A stretch of 64,000 bases of DNA from Arbacia lixula (Eukaryota; Echinodermata; Echinoidea; Arbacioida; Arbaciidae): assembly GCA_963669155.1 (NCBI GenBank), contig OZ022583.1, positions 15,746,678-15,810,677 of the forward strand. Direction: 5' to 3'. Positions 22,963 through 33,915 of this stretch are shown here, piece by piece (position 1 is the first letter of the stretch; the number at the start of each line of letters is the position of its first letter). The position numbers and the translations under genes were made by a program. Below the pieces are notes generated by a model that saw nothing but the letters and a program-made list of their open reading frames with translations, had not been told where the DNA came from and did no database searches.

Positions 22963-25900
22963 GTAAGTCAACATTACATTGGCATCATATATCAAATTGT
23001 AACATATAAATGTTTATCTGTGTGTTGATGACGCAAGAATGAAGTTTAGTGATTGGTGGGGAGAGGAGTTGGATGCAGAAGTGAGCAAAACTTTCAGGAG
23101 GATTAAGAAAGAGCCGAGAAAGAGTTTTGTTATAAAGGCTCTTGAAAGCATCTTCATGCTGGGAAAAAGAAGAAGGAGGAGAGACAGAAACAGACATGAC
23201 AAGATGGTGAGTGAGAGGAATTGAGTTGGTAGTAGAAAAAACGTTTAAATGCTATAAATATTGCAAGCAATACCGAGAATTAGTTAGGGAGAGAGACTGA
23301 AATACGGAGACGCATCAAAGACGAGAGGGGGTGAGACAGACATTTTGTGTCAAGAAGCAGAAGAAAGGATGATTCAGCGATGGATGTAGACTGAGACTGA
23401 GACTGAGATGGGTGTTTGTGATGTAGCTGGAGAGGAACACGTGACAGAGGAGGAAGGGAAGAGGGGGAAGCATTTCAAAGATGGTTTGTCAAAAAGATGA
23501 TGAATGAGATCAAAGGAAGAGAGGGAAGAGGAAGGGGGGGGGGCATCCAACAAGTGGTTTGCATTATCACATGATGGTGGAGCGGATACCACATTAGAAA
23601 GAATCACAAACATACAAGCAAGGGGAGTGAGGTGGGGGAGATCATGGCAGGAGATTACGAGTATTATCCTTTAAAAGTCATCTCTAAGGGCTCCAAGGAA
23701 AAAGGGCGTGCTTTGTATATTCTGCTCCAGTGGGGACGCGTTTGATGCCATCAGCTTCATCTTCTTTGTGGCGTTGCAGGAGTTTGGCCAGAGATGGTGA
23801 GTGCTGGCTGGAAGATTATCTAAGGGAGTAGGCTTATCTGTACCTGGATGTTGGGGTGGTAAGGGGGGGGGGGGGGGGTTGAGAAGAGATATGCATCTAT
23901 CATCACTCGGGCTAGAGGACACAGACACATCCATGTCTTCATCCTTCTTCTTTATCCTTGTCGAACAAAGAGTGCATTTTCTAAAGGTCGGGGGGGGGGT
24001 TGCTTTTCTTCCCCCCTCGTCCTCCTCAAAAATATGCAATATTCCTCACCTGTCCTGCAGTTAGTTTTAGAACCGGATGTAAAGGCCAGGGGGGGGGGGG
24101 GGGTAGGAGTTGCCCACCCATTTGAAAGAAATTGTTCTCTACCCTAATTGATTCACATAAATTTCTTTGGGGAAGGTTTTGGGAGTGCACAGAGGCCTTT
24201 TCGTGTTGAACAGTGTGTCCATCATAGAACTTTAAACCGGTTGCATTCAGTAAGAGCAATTCATGCACATCTTTCAAACAAAAGCTTACAATACGTTACA
24301 AAGCTTGTCTGAGGTTTGTCAGACCAGCAACACATTGCCCCCATTGAACCTGCATCAATCGACACAGCTGAATGTTATCACATGTTACCACGCAGGTAGG
24401 GCAAAAGTTGTGAATACATTAAGACAACAACTTCTTGATCACATGTGAAGGTTTTTTTAAAGTAACATTTGCTTTCAATGTGCATATTGGCTGCTGCCCA
24501 TAAAATGCAAGCATGTCCATAATTGCACCAATAGCAGAATTTAGAAACAGGAAGGAGGTGTGGGAGTAGAGAGAAAAAGGGAGAGAAAGAGAAGCCAGTA
24601 ACCATGCCAACAAGGAGGAGAAGTGAGTTAGCAAAAACCTCGCTAGCACTGACATGCAGATTAGCCTTGAAATTAGCCCACAGGAAAGCGCCAAACAAGC
24701 AGACGAAATGATTCGAGGGAGATACTCACTCACACAAGGGGCATTGCTCAGGTTTTGTTATCGGGACTGCGCCTTCCCGTGGCATACATACCCGCAGCTT
24801 CAGGTAGATGGGTCAAAATAACCTTGTCTAGCGTGGTTGTGAGTCACCCGAATTCTAGTAGCAGCGTGGCGTGGCGGCATGGCTGCGTGGCACTCTGGCT
24901 GTAGGTACTAGGTCAGAGGAAAAGTAGGTTTAGAGAAATAGGTCAAATAGCTTGATGACAAATACTGCAGATGGATGCTCACTCACACTACCCCTCCCCT
25001 CTTCTTGACTTCCCCCCCCCCCCTCCCCTACCCCACCCCTATCAACATTTGTTAGTAGCTGCATGCCTGTATATTTTCAGGTTATTAGGATGTTATCTTT
25101 GTGTTATGATATCACGCTGTTTTGGCCCGAGTGCTTGTCAGAGAGCATTGTGCATATTTGGCGGCATGTAACAGGCCCTCTTCCCCCACTGCATGCTTGG
25201 CACCACGGGTCAAGAAGGTCCAGCGAAATATTTATTGACCACATGGTCCAGTTCTAGAAGGTTTTTGTTTCAGGATATGTCTCTTTCACCTGGTACGTTG
25301 TCAGGCCACCACAAACACACAGTTTTGCCAAGTTTTTGCAGTTGTGAGAAGGCACGACAAGGATTGTGATGTCATCTTCTGCACAAATCCAATAACCGGG
25401 TGCTACGATTCAGCCAGTTGCACAGTGGTACCACTGATCAGATAGTATCATCTGCAGTTGCCTTGAAGAGGTATAGGGTTTTGATAGTTACAACATGACG
25501 TGTATCTGTGATAAATGACGGGAGCTGTACGCCCACAGTGAAGATCACAAAGAATGGAGGGGAGAATGGGCAGACCTTCAAGTCACCAGAATACTAGCAA
25601 GTACCTGCTCCAAAGTGTAAACATCACTTGTGTGGGATGCCATTGCAAAGGCAATTTTCTTCTGATTCAAACGATGTTGAATTCCATTGTCCTGCCTTGT
25701 CGCTAGGGACTTCCTGTTGCTTCAATGTCTGGTTGTGCAGGGAGCTGGCATTTTTTAGTCATTTGTAAGCCCAATGGCCTTGCATCTTCACTAAACACCG
25801 AACAAAAACCTCATGTTTGTCACATTCCAACAATATTTTACTGACCAGCGATTTATCTTCCCTCCTCGAATATTCCTTTCATATGTTGTTGAAGTCCTGG

Positions 25901-26505
25901 TAAAAAAAAAAATCATTTATTACTTGCGATAAGGATGTCTAATAAGGATGGTTGCCAGCCACAGATGGCTTTTTAATCTTGTTTACCAGCAGAATGGAAC
26001 CGTTTAGATTGTTTGCAGATGTCGAAATGAAAACCGACATGTTTCAAAAGAGTCCGAGTGAGGGTTGGAGAAACACAAGGAGAATGTTTTGGAAACGGAT
26101 CCGCGGTGGGGGAATGAACCCAGGGCGAGTGGGACTTGTAAAGTCAGGCTGCAACCAGGAGAGCAAGATTGCACCCAAATTACCACCAGTGACCCTGAAA
26201 GTTTGAGTCATTTTTCTTGCAAATTGGACATGATGGGGCGAATCAGGGAGAACGGTGGGTGGGCTCTCTCCAGTCAGGAAGCTTTGAATGAAACGGAAAG
26301 AGAAGAGCCATCATCGCAGAGAGACTTGGAAAGTAGAATCCTGATGGGCCATGTGGAGAAGAGATGGTCTCAGTAGTCAGAAAACACACATTGTCTGGCA
26401 GTATTCTTTTATCTTCTTCATCTTTCATGTTTCCTGCTATCACTGTCAATAGTAATAGAATACAGTAAGTAGAAGTACCACTACTGAATTAATAGTAGTG
26501 GTAGG

Positions 26506-26660
26506 AGTATTAGTAAAAGTGGTAGCAGCAGTAGTAGTAGAAGTAGTAGTAGTAGTAGTAGTACTCACAGCAGCTGAAGTAGTAGAACTAGTAGTAGTTG
26601 TCATAGAAGAAGTAGTAAAGGAAGTAGTGTAGGTAATAGTACAGTACTTTCAGAATTAAA
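26506..26660. repeat. Imperfect (AGT)n trinucleotide tract
   Basis: AGT (and AAGT-AGT) repeats with the purest run at about 26530-26562, then scattered GTAGT motifs for another 80-100 bases. Confidence 0.9.
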
Positions 26661-27144
26661 AAGAGTTGTAGGAGCTTATTGCAAATACAGTTTTTTCATT
26701 TCCCGTTCTCCCATTATTGGCATTTCTTCAGAATTCCTTCTTAGTTCTTTTCTTTTTTAAAAATCAAGTCAAAATTCATCGAACACTTATTCAGGAATTC
26801 TTCCCTGCTTTGCTCATGCTGCCTTGTTTTGCCAAAATAGTTCACAATTCTTTGTATCAACAACCACAAATCAAAATAACTGTGTGAGCTAAATCAAGTG
26901 CCTGAGGGTGAATTTTGGTGGACAAAGAGAATTTTGTTTTCTTACTTTCATGTCCTGGAGAGGCGATTGCTCGATACATTTGTTTCTTTATATACCTTTA
27001 TCAAATTCTATCCTTTCCTTCATTCATACCACATCCTATATGACTAGAATATAGCTAGCTATTCAATCCGCTGTGGCTACTCTTGATATTACCTCCAGCC
27101 AAGTGCATATTCTCAAGTAAAACGTAATATATTGATTGTGATGA

Positions 27145-27690
27145 TTTTTATGCACAACTTACGAAACTCACAAAATGTCACCCCACCCCCCTCTCAACCA
27201 GATTACATGGTCTCGGCTTGAAGAATTACCTTCCTTGAACATTTAATATAAACACTTGATAAACCAAAGTTCTTTCCTTCTAGCAAGAGCCGCCGTAATC
27301 CCATACGTAATGTAGCCGTTATGGTGAAATAATCTTCTAGATTCATGCTATACATTTAAACAATTCAAAAGATGTTTTCCTCTTATTCAGATCCAGATTA
27401 CATGATCGTCAGCTTGAAGAATTGCTTTCCTGAAAATTTGATATAAACACTTGATAAACCAAAGTTCTTTCCTTCTAGCAAGAGCCGCAATAATCCCGTA
27501 CGTAATGTAGCCATTATGGTAAAATGATCTTTTATACTCAAAGCTCACCTTACAAAAATCACAAAAAGGTTTTCCCCCTTCATCCTGATCTAGATTACAT
27601 AGTCTCAGCATGAAGGATTGCATTTCATGAACATTCGACAAACCAAAGTCCTTTCAGCAGAGCAGAGCTGCTGTAACAATCTCTTATTTC
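27145..27690. repeat. Three-copy tandem repeat, period about 195-197 bp
   Basis: GATTACAT(G/A) landmarks fall at 27201, 27396 and 27593. The first two copies share long blocks: AACACTTGATAAACCAAAG, TTCTTTCCTTCTAGCAAGAG and CGTAATGTAGCC. The third is more diverged and truncated at its 3' part. On the minus strand the units encode related peptides (HNGYITYGI, then AALARRKELWFIKCLY), and one 84-codon open frame spans copies 2-3. Because in-frame stops occur in copy 1 and between units, I treat the frame as a property of the repeat, not a gene. Confidence 0.88.
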
Positions 27691-28214
27691 TACTAGCCGC
27701 TGCTGACATATGCATGTATTACAATGTAATATGGGTTGGCCCTGGCCGGAACAAAACAAATCGTGGATCGAATCTGCATTTCTTTGGAGATGAGTGCAAA
27801 TTCCCAGAAGAAGATTATTCTGGAAGCCCTTATATTGCAAATGGGATTTTGAGAGTGTCAACTTGCTACTACAGTTTTTTTTTTTTTTTTTTTACAAAGC
27901 AGCTTGCCTCTCTGTATGCAACAGGTGTATTACTTTTGTACCAGTAATGTAGACAAAACTCATAGCACATCAGTTTCTCTCGCACACAAAGGGTTAATCA
28001 TATCTATCCTGCTTCTAATGTGTCAAGGGGCTTGCAGTAGACGGGGGGAAAGACCATGGTAATTTTGGGACAGTGTCAGGTGAGAGTGAGTGGAGAGTAG
28101 ATGGATAGCCTGAAATCATCTTCCCTGCGGACTGCGATCAATTGCAGTGATCGATTGCAGTCAGTGATTCCAATCACAGGGCAAGTGTGGTCCCAGGCTG
28201 AGCTGTAGTTCAGA

Positions 28215-28351
28215 CCCTGTTGCATAAAACTCTGTCATCAATGGTAACTACCATGGTAGCATTGCTCAACAGCCAATCAAATTCAACTTTTCCATACAAG
28301 TTGTTATTGGTAGCAGAGTTCACCATCAATGGTAAGTTGTATGCAACAGGG
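28215..28351. mobile_element. 137-bp MITE with CCCTGTTGCATA ends
   Basis: The left end CCCTGTTGCATAAAACT is repeated in inverted form at the right (AGTTGTATGCAACAGGG). Inner parts ATCAATGGTAA also recur on both sides, so the arms are about 35 bases with mismatches. There is no coding capacity. Ends like these are frequent in short repeats of echinoderm and other deuterostome genomes as I recall; the superfamily is not determined. Confidence 0.8.
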
Positions 28352-30391
28352 CCCTGATCTGCTGTAGATGTGGACTCACTGCAATACATTGATCCTGGAA
28401 TGTTGCTGTTGTGGACGGAACCATGATGCCAGCTAGCATATGACTTTCGGGTGGGAAAGTTAACCCTTACATAACTGGCCCTTGAAAGCCCCATTGGCTT
28501 ACTACACATCTGTATGGCAATAGTAATGAAATAGTTAAAGCATTGCCTTCGCTGTGAAGTTGCCATAGTTAAAGTTACATGCTACGATGCAGAATGCCAG
28601 CTGGACCATTGTAAGAGTATTCACAACTTGAATGTAAAGGGGGTTATAAGTAGGTTTTAGCCTGTATTCTGTGTGTTTTGCTATTCCCAGGATCGGCTCT
28701 GTATAATTGTGCATCTTCCTGATGTCTTCACGTCCAGGCTGCTAATGCCATGTAATGCCAGCTTAAGGTACAAAGCTGATCCAACTAGGAAAGAGGAGTG
28801 AGAATGATTCTTGAGCCTGGGGAGGGATGCATGGAGGCAGGGCATCCTGGAAGCAGTGAAGTGCGGTTGTGTGTCCACCCCGCCCTGCCTTGCCCCATCT
28901 CCTGCTTGTTCATGAGAGAAAGGCGTATGCAAATGCTGCTTTCTACAGCCATCTGTTGTCTAATTGTTTCTCCCATTAAAAGACCTAGATTTAGAGTGCA
29001 GTAAAATGCTTGATTTTGTGTGTGGGTTTTTTTTTTTTTTTAGCTGAGAAACAGTATCTGAATATAAATGTCCTCGAGGCAGATCTGTGGATGAATCACA
29101 AAAGAAGTCTAAAGTAGTCAGGTTTATTTCTAATCTGCTGTAGTTGCATAGTGTGCAACAATGAATATGTGTAATGTGGAGAAATAAGATGTTTCTGCTC
29201 CTGAACAAACAATGCTTAAAAGTCATCGCCTGTCTCCATGGTAATGATTGTAATTGCATCATAGTCGTGGGTGGGGGAATTTCCCATATCCCTGTTGACA
29301 TTTAAAGTTTGTGTCCGTGCTTCTTTGGTCGTAATTCTCAAAGTCTTTAATTGGTTTGAAGGAGGGTGAATTAGCTTTTTGAAGCACAGAATTTGTCTAC
29401 ATTTTCAGATATGAATAGTAAGAACTGCTTCTCTCCTCTGCCAACTTAAAGCAATAAAGTGGTCTTTAAATCAAATTTTGAAAACTCAGACTGCATTGAT
29501 AATAACTATCCAATTTGGGGAGGGTCTTTCTCGTTTTGCTATCCCCAAGACTATAAAAAAAAACTTGTTTAAATTTATTAATGAAACGCCACTTTATTCT
29601 TGCTTTGCTTGTGCACACATGTCAGGTGGCTCCCAAGCTATCAGGGTCTTAGCTAGATTTGGCGTCGGAATGAAATTTAAGATGACATACTTAAGATGGA
29701 TGAGAGGAAACTCCCCGTCTTGCAGCTGATGAAGACAGCCAATAACATCTTTCACATCTTAGAAAGAGTTGCATAAAAGGAAAATGGGTTCCGCAGCTCA
29801 TTGTTGAGCTGGCAGGAGTTCTAGCTCTAAGCTGGGATTTACCGGGAAATTGAAGAACTTGCATGGGATGGGGATAAGAAGTAATATCGCTGGGATCCGC
29901 GCAGGATGAGGGCCGGGGATTAGTGGGATGAGGGGAGAGGATTAACGGGAGCTGCCACTTTAGGCCAGGGATTAGGCCAGGTTTGGGACCAATTAGCATA
30001 GATATTGGGGATAAGGAGGAGAGCTGTGTTGTCACAAGTAGGCTTAGGCACTCTGAATCCTACCTGCAGAATCCTTCACATTTTGCATGTTCCTGGAAGG
30101 AAACATCGCGAAGAGTTTCCCCCCAAAAGCAGGAAAAGGACGCTGCCTCATACATTTAAATGGAATGTGTCCCTCCCTACCTGAATAAGACATCAACCAT
30201 TGAAAGTGATGTATTTAACCTTTTCTGTCTAGCACACACCACACACTTACATGCTCTCAATATGGTAAAAAAAAATCATGAAATGCCACCATCATTTGTG
30301 TACATGACATTATTTTTAAGAAACTTGACTGATGTGCATTTAAATGTTGTACAACCCCAGTATCAATGTCATGCAACATTCATCAGTATGT

Positions 30392-30508
30392 TTTGGTAGT
30401 ATTCTTTTGATCTTATGTGGAATAGTACATTGGTAACTATTTGTGAGGTTTGGTAGCATTCTTGTGATCATCTGTGGAGTAGTACACTGGAAACAATGTG
30501 TGAGGTTG
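30392..30508. repeat. Two-copy direct tandem repeat of 57 bp
   Basis: GGTAG landmarks fall at 30395 and 30452. The copies share TTTGGTAG-ATTCTT-TGATC, TGTGGA-TAGTACA-TGG and TGTGAGG with about ten differences. It looks like an old local duplication. Confidence 0.8.
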
Positions 30509-32097
30509 TTGAAACATCACAGAAGGCAGACTATTTGAGCAGATTTAATTTTTATATGATTGCACACTCAGATTCAATCTTACTTTGCAAATGAGCTTTT
30601 CGAAAATTGTTTTTCTTGTCTGTTGTGAAAGTATGTCTGTGATCCAGTTTGTATTCCAAATTAAAATGTCAAATGCGGGACGAAGCGAGATGGGCTTAGA
30701 AGCGATTAAAGATATCTGCCGTAGCACAATTCCATTTTTAGGATAATGTTAAGTTCTTGAGAATGCTATTGCTATGAAATATCAAGTTGGAAGACGACAA
30801 CCTAGATCCTAGCTAATCCATACTCTCAGTGTACTACTAGTAACCAATAGGTTGTGTCTACTTTATTCTTTAAACTTTAAAAGTATTACCATTCCGGGGG
30901 TGGGGTTCATTTTACCAGTATTAATTTTTCAAGAAAATTTGTAAATTGACAGATTGACATAGCCATTGGCAAATTTTGATTTAGTACACGTTCATTTCCT
31001 GCAAAAAGCTTTTCTGAGGCTTTTTGTGTCATGAGATTGAAGAAGATGAAAAGCCTCTGCTTTAGGGGAAATCTGATATAGAAATTGAAGCTTTCAAGAG
31101 TTTTATAGTAAGTCTTTGAAATCCTACATTCGGTATTTGTGTAAGCTCGTCCGAGAACTGCAGGAAGTTTTCCTTTTTGCTCGTGATTTTGATATGTGAT
31201 GCACCACGCGTTACCCCGGGGTAGCGCATTGTGTAGCACCATCTCGCGTCCACTCGAGTACAATGTATGGAGTGCGTGTACATAGTTCCGTGGTATCTCT
31301 ATGGTGTATACTATGCATGGTGTGCATGCATGCACTGCTCACGCTATAGCGCTCACTCACGATCACAAGCGCACTACGTTGGCTATCGCACACTATAGTG
31401 CTAGCTAGCTCCGGCTTCCAGTCCCGACCCGCGGCTATTTTAGAACTTGATGTTATTGCACGTACGTATTATTTTCACTATGAACCTGCCAAGTTATGTA
31501 CAGTACCTTCTGGAGCCTGTATTCTCCTCATTCTTGCCAAGACAGAAAATAAAAGATAATACCACTTCATAATAAGATTTTCATTTTTATTATTCAATTG
31601 GAAAATGTGTTTATTCACAACACATGAGATTATCATGACTGCTGTACACAGATAGCATCATGACACAAAATAGAACTTTCATTTATAATTAATAATTTCG
31701 ATTATAACACAATAATAATACAGGGTGTATCATAACAGCATGAAATGATATCAATAATAGAATAATTACTCATAACAACAATGAATGTTACAAATAAAGG
31801 ATTTTTTACAAGAACATTGGACACAATTGAAGGTTGAAAAAATCACACAAAAATAATTTCCCACTTTTTGGTAACCCAGGGTACAGCCTCCAAAAAAAAA
31901 AAATTCAACAAAATGGCCGATTTTTTTTTTTGGTACCCCAGGGTAGCATTTATGTAATCATGTAATGCATCATAATCCAAACCTAGCCTTCTTCAGCAAA
32001 AGGGAGCAAGTGACAAATTACTCAATTTGGGTTTTTATATTTGTTTGGAATATACTTGATAATACCCACCTGGATATTAAGGTAAATATTCAGCATT

Positions 32098-32188
32098 TTA
32101 ACCCTTTGTGTGCCAGCTTAAATGCTGTTCTTTGTGGGTTGTCTGTAAAACTTGTGAGAAAAGGCAGATTGGGCACACAAAGAGTTAA
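32098..32188. mobile_element. 83-bp piggyBac-like MITE flanked by TTAA
   Basis: TTAA (32098-32101) is followed by CCCTTTGTGTGCC. At the right, GGCACACAAAGAG is followed by TTAA (32185-32188). The 19-base arms including TTAA match 18 of 19. TTAA target duplications next to CCC/GGG ends are the signature of piggyBac-type elements. There is no coding capacity. Confidence 0.75.
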
Positions 32189-32429
32189 AATCCATATTGT
32201 AACATGTTGTGGTATTCTATTGATGCCATCACAAAGACACTGTTCATGTATGAGAAAAGGCATGTGGGTAGTTGCTACCTTATGCCAAAATATGACAGAA
32301 TTGACCTCATATGTAAGCAAGTAACTATTGTAACTGTATTTATTTACTTGCCTAGTGTACTTATCTTCCCACCTTGTGTGAACATATGTTGTGATACAGA
32401 GATGGATATATACATCTATAAAATAGATG

Positions 32430-33072
32430 CAGTTGAGGCCAAAAGTTTACATACACCCATGGAATTCAATGTAATTTGTTCGCTTGCCAAATATCGTAAG
32501 ATTTACTATATCTTCAGAAATATAAATACTACCATGACAAATTTGGTATCATATGAAAGAGCGTATTTAGCTCTTTCACATGATTGGAATGCTGCTGGGA
32601 TTAGATTATATTTCAAGTGGAATTTTATTTGAAGAAAAAAAAGTTATATTAGTGGCAAATGTATTCTATTGTTTGTTACTATATTTTCAAACATCGTTCC
32701 ATAGAAATATATAAATGTCAAATGTATGATTTATATTTTCTATCATGATATGTCACCAGTGAACAAACAATGTAATCTGAAATGTTTGTGCTGAGAAGTA
32801 ACTATCACAAATATGAAATTATTTTGTCAAGTTTTTATTTTTTAATTTGTCTGAGGTATGAAGATTTATTGGAAAAAATTACACCTAAATATTTTTTCAG
32901 CTCCTGATGACAAAGCAATGTGATGAAGGGGTCTGGCATACTCATTTGTTTGATATCAAATTCGTCACAATTGCACAAATATTTCATAAGATACAGTAAA
33001 TTTTATGATGTTTGGCAAGTGTCAACTTTTCTTAGAATTTCGTGGGTGTATGTAAACTTCTGGCCTCAACTG
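32430..33072. mobile_element. 643-bp Tc1-like MITE with Sleeping Beauty-like ends
   Basis: The left end CAGTTGAGGCCAAAAGTTTA and its continuation CATACACCCA recur in inverted form at the right with one difference over about 30 bases. The pattern CAGTTGA-G-C-AGTTTACATACAC is that of Tc1-family ends such as Sleeping Beauty. Pairing continues inward: TTGCCAAATATCGTAAGATT is matched by the inverse of AATTTTATGATGTTTGGCAA, giving long arms of roughly 150 bases. A TA follows the right end; the left flank reads TG, probably a mutated TA. No transposase frame is present, so it depends on an autonomous relative. Confidence 0.93.
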
Positions 33073-33585
33073 TACATAGGTACATGATAGAGTTCCATTT
33101 TCAATGGAACTGTAACACATGTAATGGATTGGGTTCAGGATAAGTACATCAGGTAATAAAAAACAGAAAGAAGAAAATCAAAGAAATACTGCACATAACT
33201 TTGGAAATATTTCCATTTCCTGTGTGCTTATAATTGGTGGGATATCATGTAGAAAATGCATCGTTTGGCTCACTGCACAGACCTGTCAAGTTCTAACCCT
33301 TACACCCTCCAAAGCGTCAACTCCAGAAGTTTTTCCCTCGTGCTCGACTGCCACCCATCACAAGTTGTGTTCAGTTGCATAAGCCATGGAGTTCCAATCA
33401 GGCATCAAGAAAAGCAAAATTGTATGCATTTCTGGAGACCTTTGCGGTCTGAAAGTCAAGTGGACCTGCCAGTTTTTTAAATGGTCAGGAGGGATATGTG
33501 CATTCTACGTTCTCAGATGCTTTTATCGAGATTATACACATCATTGAGAGGAGGTGGTGTGTTTTCTCCCCTTCCCCATCTTGTG

Positions 33586-33915
33586 CTTTCACTTTTGTTT
33601 CTCTTCTCTCTTTCCTCTTTCTCTTTTTGCTCAATTTTCTTTTCTCTTTCAATTCTTCATTTCTTCCCTCTTGCTCTCTGTCTCTCTCTCTATCTCTCTC
33701 CCTCTTTTCCTCCCTCCATCTTTGTGTGTTTGTGTGTCTCCCTCCTTTTCTCCCTTTCTCTCTTTCTTCATTTCTGTGTATCTCTCGCCTGTCTCCCTCT
33801 TTCCTCCCCCTCTTTTCCCTTCTCTCTCTCTCTGTCTCTCTGTTTATATCTCTGTCCGTCCCCTTTCTTTCTCTCCCAGTCCTCTCCCTTTCACCCTCGC
33901 CCCTTCTCTCTTCCC
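33586..33915. repeat. CT-rich pyrimidine tract
   Basis: An imperfect C/T tract with frequent CTCTCT blocks and a few GTGTGT interruptions. Four overlapping long open frames of Ser/Leu/Phe (plus) or Arg/Glu (minus) are compositional. Confidence 0.92.

Noticed and set aside
30907-31335. 142-codon minus-strand open frame not explained by simple repeats
   Set aside because: No recognisable domain or splice context. Given AT-rich DNA and six frames over 64 kb, one or two chance frames of this length are expected.
32204-32632. 142-codon plus-strand frame entering the Tc1-like element
   Set aside because: Runs half outside and half inside the MITE arm with no transposase motifs; chance frame in AT-rich DNA.
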